From assembly GCA_002393975.1 (NCBI GenBank), contig DGSM01000024.1, positions 1 to 20,472 on the forward strand: DNA of 20,472 nt, given 5' to 3'. The position numbers and the translations under genes were made by a program. Below, one piece after another: positions 1 to 6,347 of the stretch (positions are counted from its first letter, which is position 1; the number at the start of each line of letters is the position of its first letter). The notes below the pieces were generated by a model. The model was given only the letters and a program-made list of their open reading frames with translations, was not told where the DNA came from and searched no databases. This stretch comes from Clostridiales bacterium UBA4362. Its GTDB lineage: Bacteria; Bacillota; Clostridia; TANB77; CAG-508.

Positions 1-688
1 CAGTATCGGAATTTTTACCAGAAACCACCATAGTTTCTTCATCTTCAATACTAATACATCCACCTATCTTTTCCTTTATTTTTTGAGCAGTAGTATCACC
101 TATTTGAAGTTTAAATCTTCTAAACAGCATATTCTTTATAGCATCATCAAAAGTATTACCTGCAATATTTATTGATGATTTTACAATTGATGTGCCTTCA
201 GATATAACTGCTATATCTGTGGTTCCTCCACCAATATCAACTATTAAATGTCCTTGCTTTTGAAATATATTGATTCCTGCACCTAAGGCTGCTGCTACGG
301 GTTCTTCTATTAGATAAACTCTTTTCCCTCCAGAAGCTTCAGCAGCATCCATTACTGCATTTTTTTCTACTTCGGTAACTCTTGAAGGTACACATATCAT
401 AATATTAGGTGAAAACAAACTATTTCCAACAACCTTTTTTAAAATACATCTTAGTAATTGTTCTGTTGCACTAAAATTAGAAATAACTCCATTTTCTAAT
501 GGTTTTATTACTTCGATGGTATTAGGATTTCGTCCTAACATTTCTTTTGCTTTATTTCCAAAGGCAATAACTTCACCAGTTTTTTTATCAAATGCAATTA
601 CTGAAGGCTCATTGTAAACAATTCCTTTACCTTTTTTATAAACCATTATTGTGGTCGTTCCTAAATCAATGCCAATATCATTACTCAT
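1..688 (-). CDS. mreB: Rod-shape determining actin-like protein MreB (partial, 3' end outside window)
   Basis: This is the N-terminal 229 codons of an MreB-family actin homologue, about two thirds of the usual 330-345 residues; the rest lies before base 1. MreB polymerises under the membrane and guides peptidoglycan synthesis along the cell side wall. The translation starts MSNDIGIDLGTTTIMVY, the phosphate-1 loop of the actin ATPase fold. It continues with NEPSVIAF, the KPLENGVI segment, CVPSRVTEVEKNAV, the EEPVAAALGAG segment and the phosphate-2 loop DIGGGTTDIAVIS. These are all MreB/Mbl landmarks; MreB and Mbl cannot be told apart from this part alone. The ATG at 686-688 follows a GGTGGA ribosome site and lies 21 bases after the stop of the upstream cysteine enzyme, with no promoter in the gap. 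It is therefore probably co-transcribed with glyS. Confidence 0.93.
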   Translation of the reverse strand, partial: MSNDIGIDLGTTTIMVYKKGKGIVYNEPSVIAFDKKTGEVIAFGNKAKEMLGRNPNTIEVIKPLENGVISNFSATEQLLRCILKKVVGNSLFSPNIMICVPSRVTEVEKNAVMDAAEASGGKRVYLIEEPVAAALGAGINIFQKQGHLIVDIGGGTTDIAVISEGTSIVKSSINIAGNTFDDAIKNMLFRRFKLQIGDTTAQKIKEKIGGCISIEDEETMVVSGKNSDT

Positions 689-709
689 AAACTAATCCAC
701 CTATTATAT

Positions 710-1531
710 TTAAATCTCCATATCTTTTGTTTCTTTTTGTTTTAATTTATATAGTTCCTTGTTTTTTCTATAAAGATCATAAGAAGCTTTATTTTTTGTA
801 GGATAATCTTGAAAAGAATAATGTGAATAAAGCATATCTCCTTCATCAGAACGTTCTTCAATTGCAAGTTTTATTGGATATGCTCTTTCTGGGACATAAT
901 CAAGTTCTTCTCTGGCATACTCAAGTGGAATCATCAAACATAAACTTGTATCTACAACATATTCTATGTCTTTATGTTTAACTACAATCCATGCGTGTTG
1001 ACCTTTTTCGCTTGCAGGAGTTCCCTCAAAAGCTTTTAAATGTCCTCTTTCACATATTATGCTTTTTTGATCAAACATTACTCCTATTAGTTTGCTTGAA
1101 AAGCCACATGTTCCTATGTTTTCTCCTCTTGCAAAATATTCATACATAGAAGAATATGTACTTATTTCAACATCTTTTAAAGCTTCTTTTAGTGTTATCC
1201 CTTTATTGAATTCAAAATTCTCAAAAGGAATAACTTTTCCTTCTTGTATTAACTTTTGATATGTAGAATTTTTTGAAAAAACTTGTGCACGTAATGTTTG
1301 TAACTCAGGGTAACTGGATTCATCAAAATATGCCACTTGTTTAATTCTTTGCCAAATTTCAGGTTTTACTCTTTTATCTAGCATGTTTTGTATCTTTCCA
1401 ACTTGTTCATTACTTAAAATTTCAAAATCTTTTAAAATAAACAATACTTCTCTATATGTTGGTCGATACTCATCAGAAAATCTTTTCTTTTCAAAAAAAA
1501 TAATTTCATCACTATTTGAATGATAATACAT
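710..1531 (-). CDS. Transglutaminase-like cysteine enzyme, function unknown
   Basis: A 273-residue cytosolic protein with no signal peptide or membrane segment. I do not recognise a named family. The order Cys142 (in GTCGFSS), His179 (in GQHAW) and Asp194 (in YVVDTSL), with the usual spacing, is the Cys-His-Asp triad arrangement of transglutaminase-like/papain-fold enzymes. Such proteins may act as proteases, amidases or transferases; the substrate cannot be read from sequence. The first 130 residues are rich in charged and helical sequence and could be a separate helical domain. Its ATG shares one base with the glyS stop (TAATG), so its translation is probably coupled to glyS; AGAAGG ten bases upstream is a possible ribosome site. 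mreB follows after 21 bases. Confident as a gene, moderate for the fold. Confidence 0.75.
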   Translation of the reverse strand: MYYHSNSDEIIFFEKKRFSDEYRPTYREVLFILKDFEILSNEQVGKIQNMLDKRVKPEIWQRIKQVAYFDESSYPELQTLRAQVFSKNSTYQKLIQEGKVIPFENFEFNKGITLKEALKDVEISTYSSMYEYFARGENIGTCGFSSKLIGVMFDQKSIICERGHLKAFEGTPASEKGQHAWIVVKHKDIEYVVDTSLCLMIPLEYAREELDYVPERAYPIKLAIEERSDEGDMLYSHYSFQDYPTKNKASYDLYRKNKELYKLKQKETKDMEI

Positions 1532-2916
1532 TAAAATTCAACCTTCTCAGAAAGATATTTATCAACTTCTTCAATAGGAATTCTTACTTGTTCCATAGTA
1601 TCTCTATCTCTAATTGTTACTTGTCCATCTTCTAATGTGTCAAAATCTATTGTTACACAATAAGGTGTTCCTATTTCATCTTCTCTTCTGTATCTTTTAC
1701 CAATTGATCCAGATTCATCATAATCAACCATGTATTTCTTAGAAAGCATATCAAAAACTTCCATAGCTTTTTCATTTAACTTTTTAGATAATGGTAAAAC
1801 AGCAACTTTATATGGTGCGAGTGCTGGATGTAAATGAAGTACTACTCTTGAATCATCACCTTCAAGTTCTTGAAGCTCATAGCTGTTGCATAAAAAGGCT
1901 AGCATTAATCTATCAACACCAACTGATGGTTCTATAACATATGGAATAAATTTTTCATTTGTTTCTGGATCCATATAAGACATATCTTGTTTAGAAAATT
2001 CTTGGTGTCTATTTAGGTCATAATCTGTTCTATCAGCAATGCCCCATAGTTCTCCCCAACCAAATGGATAATTAAATTCAATATCAGTAGTTGCTTTACT
2101 ATAGAATACTAATTCCTCTTTAGCATGTTTTCTAAATCTAATATTTTCTTCTTTCATTCCTAAACTAATTAGAAATTCTCTACAATAATTTTCCCAATAT
2201 TCAAACCATTCTAAATCTGTTCCTGGCTTGCAGAAAAACTCGTATTCCATTTGTTCAAATTCACGAGTTCTAAATATAAAGTTACCAGGTGTTATTTCAT
2301 TTCTAAAAGCTTTACCAATTTGACCAATAGCAAAAGGTACTCTTTTTCTAGTAGTTCTTTGTATACTTTTAAAATTAACGAAAATGCCTTGGCAAGTTTC
2401 TGGTCTTAAATAAACTGTTGATGAAGAGTCTTCTGTAACACCTTGGAATGTTTTAAACATTAAATTAAATTGTCTAATATCAGTAAAATTGTGTTTGCCA
2501 CAATTAGGACAATTAATTTCTTTATCATCAATGAATTTTATTAACTCTTCATTGCTCATTCCATCAGCACAAATATCTTGGTCATGTTCAGCGCCCCAAT
2601 TTTCAATAAGTTTGTCAGCTCTGTGTCTTGTTTTACAAGATTTACAATCTATTAATGGATCATTAAATGTTGTAACATGTCCTGTTGCTTCCCAAGTTTT
2701 AGGATTCATAATAATTGCAGAATCTAGTCCTACAGAATCATTTCTTTCTTGAATAAATTTTTTATTCCATGCTTTTTTTACATTATTTTTAAGTTCTACA
2801 CCTAAAGGACCATAGTCCCATGAATTTGCAAGTCCTCCATAAATCTCAGAACCAGGATAAATAAACCCTCTGTTTTTACATAAACTCACAATTGTTTCCA
2901 TATCTTCTAATTTCAT
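1531..2916 (-). CDS. glyS: Glycyl-tRNA synthetase (alpha2, class II)
   Basis: Charges tRNA-Gly with glycine in the cytosol. The 461-residue length and single-chain layout match the homodimeric glycyl-tRNA synthetase typical of many Gram-positive bacteria, not the alpha2beta2 GlyQ/GlyS pair. Visible class II signatures are SWDYGPLGVELKNN near residue 32, RPETCQGIFV near 171, motif 2 FRNE at 204-207 with the FRTREFEQMEYEFF segment, and motif 3 EPSVGVDRLMLAFL near 330. Four cysteines, Cys91/Cys94 and Cys136/Cys139, form the zinc-ribbon-like insert common in this family. A C-terminal anticodon-binding domain (APYKVAVLPL onward) is complete. The ATG follows AAGGAGG at 2927-2933. A T-box leader upstream controls expression by tRNA-Gly charging. 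The gene overlaps the next one by one base. Confidence 0.97.
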   Translation of the reverse strand: MKLEDMETIVSLCKNRGFIYPGSEIYGGLANSWDYGPLGVELKNNVKKAWNKKFIQERNDSVGLDSAIIMNPKTWEATGHVTTFNDPLIDCKSCKTRHRADKLIENWGAEHDQDICADGMSNEELIKFIDDKEINCPNCGKHNFTDIRQFNLMFKTFQGVTEDSSSTVYLRPETCQGIFVNFKSIQRTTRKRVPFAIGQIGKAFRNEITPGNFIFRTREFEQMEYEFFCKPGTDLEWFEYWENYCREFLISLGMKEENIRFRKHAKEELVFYSKATTDIEFNYPFGWGELWGIADRTDYDLNRHQEFSKQDMSYMDPETNEKFIPYVIEPSVGVDRLMLAFLCNSYELQELEGDDSRVVLHLHPALAPYKVAVLPLSKKLNEKAMEVFDMLSKKYMVDYDESGSIGKRYRREDEIGTPYCVTIDFDTLEDGQVTIRDRDTMEQVRIPIEEVDKYLSEKVEF

Positions 2917-2954
2917 GATATGAATACCTCCTTAAATAAATTTCGAGTAAAGTA

Positions 2955-3180
2955 AATTAGAAACAAAAATAGCCTTCATTCCTAACTACTTTTAATAGTT
3001 AGGGACGAAAGCTATATATTTTATATAGGAATTCCGCGATTCCACCCTAATTGACACATATAAAGTGTCCACCTTAATTTATTTAGTTTATCGACTCCAG
3101 AGCTCCACCATATAGTTCATTTAGGAATTTCCACCAACATCCATTCTCTCTTAAACTCAACCTATATTTTTTCTCTTTCA
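2955..3180 (-). promoter_or_regulatory. T-box riboswitch leader (predicted tRNA-Gly responsive) upstream of glyS
   Basis: On the minus strand the canonical T-box element AGGGTGGAATCGCGG lies at 3034-3048. Downstream is a terminator stem at 2970-3014 whose 5' arm contains CGTCCCT (3001-3007), the complement needed for the competing antiterminator. Upstream is a Stem I-like region with an AGAGAATGG bulge motif and GGTGG segments around 3100-3165. A GGA glycine codon at 3096-3098, in the GAGCTCTGGAGTC context, is my best guess for the specifier, but I have not folded the leader. By the known mechanism, uncharged tRNA-Gly pairs with the specifier and T-box bulge and lets transcription continue. 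The leader fills the approximately 300-base gap between glyS and the upstream gene. Confidence 0.93.
2970..3014 (-). terminator. T-box leader terminator
   Basis: A 19-base stem with one mismatch (arms 2996-3014 and 2970-2988) and a 7-base loop is followed on the minus strand by five T residues (2965-2969). Its 5' arm contains the CGTCCCT sequence that alternatively pairs with the T-box, so this is the regulated terminator of the leader. Confidence 0.9.
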
Positions 3181-3191
3181 ACATCAATATA

Positions 3192-3220
3192 TTTATACCA
3201 TTTTTGGCATAAAAAGTCAA
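3192..3220 (-). promoter_or_regulatory. Sigma-A promoter of the T-box/glyS unit
   Basis: TTGACT (3215-3220) and TATAAA (3192-3197) are separated by 17 bases, with TGG before the -10 box. The predicted start near 3185 gives a leader of roughly 270 bases. The -35 box overlaps the TGA stop of the upstream membrane protein gene (3217-3219), so the two units are packed with no terminator between them. Confidence 0.8.
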
Positions 3221-4239
3221 TTCTTTTGCTTTTTTCTCTTAAATAGAATTGAACTCATAAGAACAACTATTCCAGATATAAGCATTGCAAAATAGAAATT
3301 TATTCCTCTGCTTAAAAGCATAGCACTATCAACCATATTTTCAGGAATAATAGTTTTAAATATTCCTATATATGCGGCCTCACTAACTCCAACAGCTCCT
3401 GGTGAAGGTATTCCTGAAGTTGTTGCAAAAGCTACAGATTGCATAGATATCAATTTCATTATTGAATATTCATTTAATCCAATAGCTTTATATATCCAGA
3501 AAGTAATTGAATAATATGTTAAAAATTGAAACATTGTAATAGCAATTGTTTTTAAAAACATCTTTTTATTATTTTTAACATATTGGCTGCAATTTTGATA
3601 ATTAATAGTTCCTTCTTCTAGTTTTTTCTGAACGGCATCTATCTTTTTATATTTAATTTTCTTCAAAATTTTAATTAATAAATCAATAAGTTTTTTTGCT
3701 ATTTTTTCATTAAATATTCCTAGGAGAAGCAATGTTAATGCAGAAGAATTTAAAAGAATTCCTATTATGAAAAACACTCGTAATCCAACATCCATTTGTC
3801 TAAAACTAAAGCAAACAGATATTAGAGCAATTGTAATAGTAGTAATTTGCATGCTCATTAAATTAATTAAAAGAGTTATTGTACTTTGAGCTATATCAAT
3901 TCCATCTCTATGCATAAAATAAATTTGCATAGGTTGTCCTCCTGATGCTGCAGGAGTAATTCCACTAAAGAAGAAACCAATAAAGCTATATTTTATAGCA
4001 TTTAACGGACTTATTTTGGTTCCTAGCTTTCTTAATGTACGTTTTATATTTGCTCCTTCTAGGCAAAGATAAATAAGCATACATATAGAAGCAATCCCAA
4101 TGTATAATCCATTAGTTTGCTTGAACACAACTATTATTTCTTCAACATTTCTACTTTTAAAGAATATAGTAAAAGTAATAATAATTAGTATGAGAAAAAT
4201 TATGAAATTCCTAATATTATGATTATTATCCTTTTTCAT
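3217..4239 (-). CDS. Lysylphosphatidylglycerol synthase transmembrane/flippase-like protein (UPF0104 type)
   Basis: A 340-residue integral membrane protein with about seven or eight hydrophobic segments. It resembles the transmembrane (flippase) half of MprF and the stand-alone LPG_synthase_TM/YbhN family. Family-like motifs are FFFSGITPAASGGQPMQ near residue 88 and SGIPSPGAVGVSEAAYIG near 276, the two conserved glycine/proline-rich loops. MprF uses this domain to move aminoacyl-phospholipids across the membrane. The stand-alone versions lack the aminoacyltransferase domain and their cargo is mostly unknown, so lipid or glycolipid transport is an inference. The start ATG lies 11 bases after the DUF1294 gene with only a weak AAGAG ribosome site, suggesting coupled translation. 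It is the last gene of a four-gene unit and its stop overlaps the next promoter. Confidence 0.85.
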   Translation of the reverse strand: MKKDNNHNIRNFIIFLILIIITFTIFFKSRNVEEIIVVFKQTNGLYIGIASICMLIYLCLEGANIKRTLRKLGTKISPLNAIKYSFIGFFFSGITPAASGGQPMQIYFMHRDGIDIAQSTITLLINLMSMQITTITIALISVCFSFRQMDVGLRVFFIIGILLNSSALTLLLLGIFNEKIAKKLIDLLIKILKKIKYKKIDAVQKKLEEGTINYQNCSQYVKNNKKMFLKTIAITMFQFLTYYSITFWIYKAIGLNEYSIMKLISMQSVAFATTSGIPSPGAVGVSEAAYIGIFKTIIPENMVDSAMLLSRGINFYFAMLISGIVVLMSSILFKRKKQKN

Positions 4240-4250
4240 TCTCTTATCTC

Positions 4251-4523
4251 TTAATTAAATCTCCTTACTAAATCAATTACTACAAGTATTTGTAATATAA
4301 GTATAATTGGGAAGCCAAATCTAAAGTACCATTTTTTTGTCTTATGTCTAAATGTAAACATTCCAATTATTCCACCAATGCTTCCACCTATGACAACTAA
4401 TGTAAATAGCGTTTTCTCACTAATACGCCAATTTCCTTTTTTTGCCTCATGTTTATCATATCCCATCATTAAAAAAGTAATTACATTGATGGCTAATAAA
4501 TACAATAATATTTTATAAATCAA
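4251..4523 (-). CDS. DUF1294 small membrane protein
   Basis: A 90-residue membrane protein with the recognisable DUF1294 pattern: an N-terminal span, MGYDKHEAKKGNWRI, SEKTLF, a glycine-rich span with GGSIGGIIGM, then FRHKTKKWYF and a final span. The biochemical function of the family is unknown; in some proteins the domain follows a cold-shock domain, but here it stands alone. The start is TTG at 4521-4523, six bases after AGGAG. No in-frame ATG lies in this region, so the unusual start codon is likely real. It sits between an unknown single-span protein (32-base gap) and the flippase-like gene (11-base gap). Confidence 0.85.
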   Translation of the reverse strand: MIYKILLYLLAINVITFLMMGYDKHEAKKGNWRISEKTLFTLVVIGGSIGGIIGMFTFRHKTKKWYFRFGFPIILILQILVVIDLVRRFN

Positions 4524-4555
4524 CTTCTTCTCCTATTCATTATGACTAGCTTTGC

Positions 4556-5032
4556 TCATTCTTCTACAGAAGTATCAATATCCTCGTTAACTACTGTTAA
4601 ACTAATTTCATTTACTAAATTAGTTGTTTCATCATATTTTATTTCTGCTAAATAACTACTATCTGAAATGCATTCTTTGAATTTTGAATAATCAATATCA
4701 TCTTTCAAAAGAAATATCATATTATTTAGAGTTACTCTTATTTGATAAATCTTTTTTCTATTAACATTATTATGTTTTTGAACTAGAGATCCTAATTCTA
4801 TTGTCTGTTCGCTTGATATTTTCCCACTATAATAATTAAAAACGTCATTAAAAGCTTTATAAGTTTCTTCTTTTTTATAATAATCCATTGAAAATAAAGC
4901 TTCGTCTTTATTATGATTTTCTAAAGTTTTTACAATTAATAATCCATCTATAAAAAGTGATGCTATTACCGCTACAACTAGTACTAAGTTAATGATTGAG
5001 AATGATTTCTTTTCTTTTTTTGATTTACTCAT
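4556..5032 (-). CDS. Unrecognised single-span membrane protein
   Basis: A 158-residue protein that I do not recognise. A short lysine-rich cytosolic start (MSKSKKEKKSF) leads into one membrane segment, INLVLVVAVIASLFIDGLLIV, followed by about 120 mostly polar residues predicted outside the cell and an acidic tail. An upstream in-frame ATG at 5056 would extend it by eight residues. I chose 5032 because GGAGG lies nine bases before it, while the upstream ATGs sit before or on that site. Its ATG overlaps the stop of the preceding gene by eight bases (ATGAGTAA), so the two are translationally coupled and may act together. No cysteine motif, lipobox or sorting signal is seen. Confidence 0.7.
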   Translation of the reverse strand: MSKSKKEKKSFSIINLVLVVAVIASLFIDGLLIVKTLENHNKDEALFSMDYYKKEETYKAFNDVFNYYSGKISSEQTIELGSLVQKHNNVNRKKIYQIRVTLNNMIFLLKDDIDYSKFKECISDSSYLAEIKYDETTNLVNEISLTVVNEDIDTSVEE

Positions 5033-5429
5033 TTGTATCATCCTCCAATCCTTCAAGTCCTGTTATTTTTAGAATATCAAATTCGCTATCATAAGAAAAT
5101 TCATAATTATCAAATTTATTTAAATCTTCATCTGATAATTCATTTTCATTCCTAATAACTTTATCTCCAAATTGTATTTGTGGTTTAACAATTTTATTTG
5201 AGTTTTTTAGATATACTTCTTTAATAATTTTAATAGTATCGTCTTTACTTTGAATTCCTTCAAATTGTTTCATATATAATTCATGATATCCATCATGACT
5301 CGTTACAAGATCTAAGACTATATCTTGATTTGCTATTTTTTCTTTTACATCATTTAGGTTTTTATAGAATAAAAAAGATAAAATTATAATGCAAATAATA
5401 ATCAAAATTTTAAAAAAGGTCAGTTTCAT
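5025..5429 (-). CDS. Unrecognised single-span membrane protein, first gene of the unit
   Basis: A 134-residue protein that I do not recognise. Residues 5-22 form one membrane span (FFKILIIICIIILSFLFY). The rest is a charged, probably extracytoplasmic domain ending in an acidic stretch. It has the same layout as the next protein: short basic start, one span, about 110 outer residues, acidic end. The pair could be two subunits of one envelope complex or distant relatives; I see no convincing alignment by eye. The ATG at 5427-5429 follows GGAGGAG. It is the first gene behind the promoter at 5468-5496 and overlaps the following gene by eight bases. Confidence 0.7.
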   Translation of the reverse strand: MKLTFFKILIIICIIILSFLFYKNLNDVKEKIANQDIVLDLVTSHDGYHELYMKQFEGIQSKDDTIKIIKEVYLKNSNKIVKPQIQFGDKVIRNENELSDEDLNKFDNYEFSYDSEFDILKITGLEGLEDDTNE

Positions 5430-5467
5430 AACTCCTCCATTTGTCTTTTGAAAAATATTATATTAAA

Positions 5468-5496
5468 AGTATATCACAATATTTTTTGTTTTCCAA
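5468..5496 (-). promoter_or_regulatory. Sigma-A promoter for the four-gene membrane protein unit
   Basis: TTGGAA (5491-5496), a 17-base spacer and TATACT (5468-5473) lie on the minus strand, with TGA before the -10 box (extended -10). It reads into the genes from 5429 downward. Confidence 0.7.
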
Positions 5497-5539
5497 TATA
5501 TCATTAATTTATCATTTTTGTTTCAATATACAATTTCAA

Positions 5540-5568
5540 TTTTTATTATAAAATTAATGTGATAAAAT
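5540..5568 (+). promoter_or_regulatory. Weak candidate promoter of the CBM-like membrane protein gene
   Basis: TGA-TAAAAT (-10 at 5563-5568, extended) is preceded by a poor -35 (TTTTTA, 5540-5545). A TATAAT at 5572-5577 is an alternative -10 without a clear -35. The region is so AT-rich that the exact box is uncertain. Confidence 0.3.
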
Positions 5569-5619
5569 AAATATAATTAATTTATGTCTAATTTATAGAC
5601 CATACGAAAGGAGAAAATT

Positions 5620-6252
5620 ATGGCAAAGCCTAAAGCAAGTTCAAAGCCAAAAGCAACTTCAAAACCTAAGACAGCTGCAAAATCAAAGGTAGAAAAAGTA
5701 AAAAAAGAACCTAAAGATTATACAGTAAAATGGGTTTGGATATTAACATGTGCTGTTATTGCTTTTGCATTAATTATTTTATTTTTAGCATTTTGGATTT
5801 CTGACCTTTACAAAACTATGGAAGGAAATTCAGCAGAAATTGAAAAATCAGGAGTTAGAACCTCTTATACTCAATTAACATCTTGGAACGAAAATGGAAA
5901 AAAAGCGATATTATATGAAATAACTTTAGCTAATAATAGTGATAAAGATGTTAGTTCATGGAAATACGAGATTGAAACTAATGGTACAGCTGAATTAAAA
6001 GAAGCAAATGAATGTCAAGCATTCATTAGTGGAACTGTTTTAACAGTTATTCCTAAAGGAAATTCAAGTATTGCTCCAAATAACAAAATTAAATTTAATG
6101 TAGTTCTTCTAGATAGCGGAGAAGAAACTATTTCTAATTTCTTATTATATGTTAATAATGAAAAATATTCTAAATTCTCAGCTACAACTAGTGAAACAAC
6201 AATGTTAATTACAACAGGAACAAAAACTGAAGAAGAACCAGCAGCAGAATAA
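5620..6252 (+). CDS. Membrane protein with histone-H1-like cytosolic tail and CBM2-like outer domain
   Basis: A 210-residue single-span protein. Residues 1-37 are almost entirely Lys, Pro, Ala and Ser in a repeating KPKA/SKPK pattern like histone H1 tails. Residues 38-60 form one membrane span. Residues 72-185 form a beta-rich domain whose pattern (SWNENGKKAILYEITLAN, NNSDKDVSSWKYEIE, SGTVLTVIP, IAPNNKIKFNVVL) resembles family 2 carbohydrate-binding modules. It ends in a short Thr/Glu-rich tail. By the positive-inside rule the basic tail is cytosolic, where it could bind nucleic acid, anionic lipid or acidic proteins. The outer domain could contact wall sugars. Both roles are inferences. The gene stands alone, with AAAGGAGAA before the ATG and a strong terminator after it. 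Confidence 0.75.
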   Translation: MAKPKASSKPKATSKPKTAAKSKVEKVKKEPKDYTVKWVWILTCAVIAFALIILFLAFWISDLYKTMEGNSAEIEKSGVRTSYTQLTSWNENGKKAILYEITLANNSDKDVSSWKYEIETNGTAELKEANECQAFISGTVLTVIPKGNSSIAPNNKIKFNVVLLDSGEETISNFLLYVNNEKYSKFSATTSETTMLITTGTKTEEEPAAE

Positions 6253-6292
6253 TAATTAAAATATTCGAATGTTATAATATTTAAATATTATA

Positions 6293-6316
6293 AAAGACTA
6301 CCTTTAGGTAGTCTTT
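6293..6316 (+). terminator. Intrinsic terminator between convergent genes
   Basis: AAAGACTACC-TTTA-GGTAGTCTTT is a perfect 10-base stem followed by ATTTTTATTTTTT on the plus strand. The other strand also has a T-rich tail (TTTTATAATATTT), so it probably ends both the CBM-like gene and the ATPase unit. Confidence 0.9.
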
Positions 6317-6347
6317 ATTTTTATTTTTTATTAGTTTATTACCTATT

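Noticed and set aside
2489..2752. Plus-strand open frame inside glyS
   Set aside because: It lies fully antisense to the clearly conserved glyS coding sequence, has no ribosome site and gives no recognisable protein.
5033..5056. Upstream ATG starts for the 158-residue membrane protein
   Set aside because: The GGAGG site is nine bases before the ATG at 5032; the earlier ATGs precede or touch that site and cannot use it.
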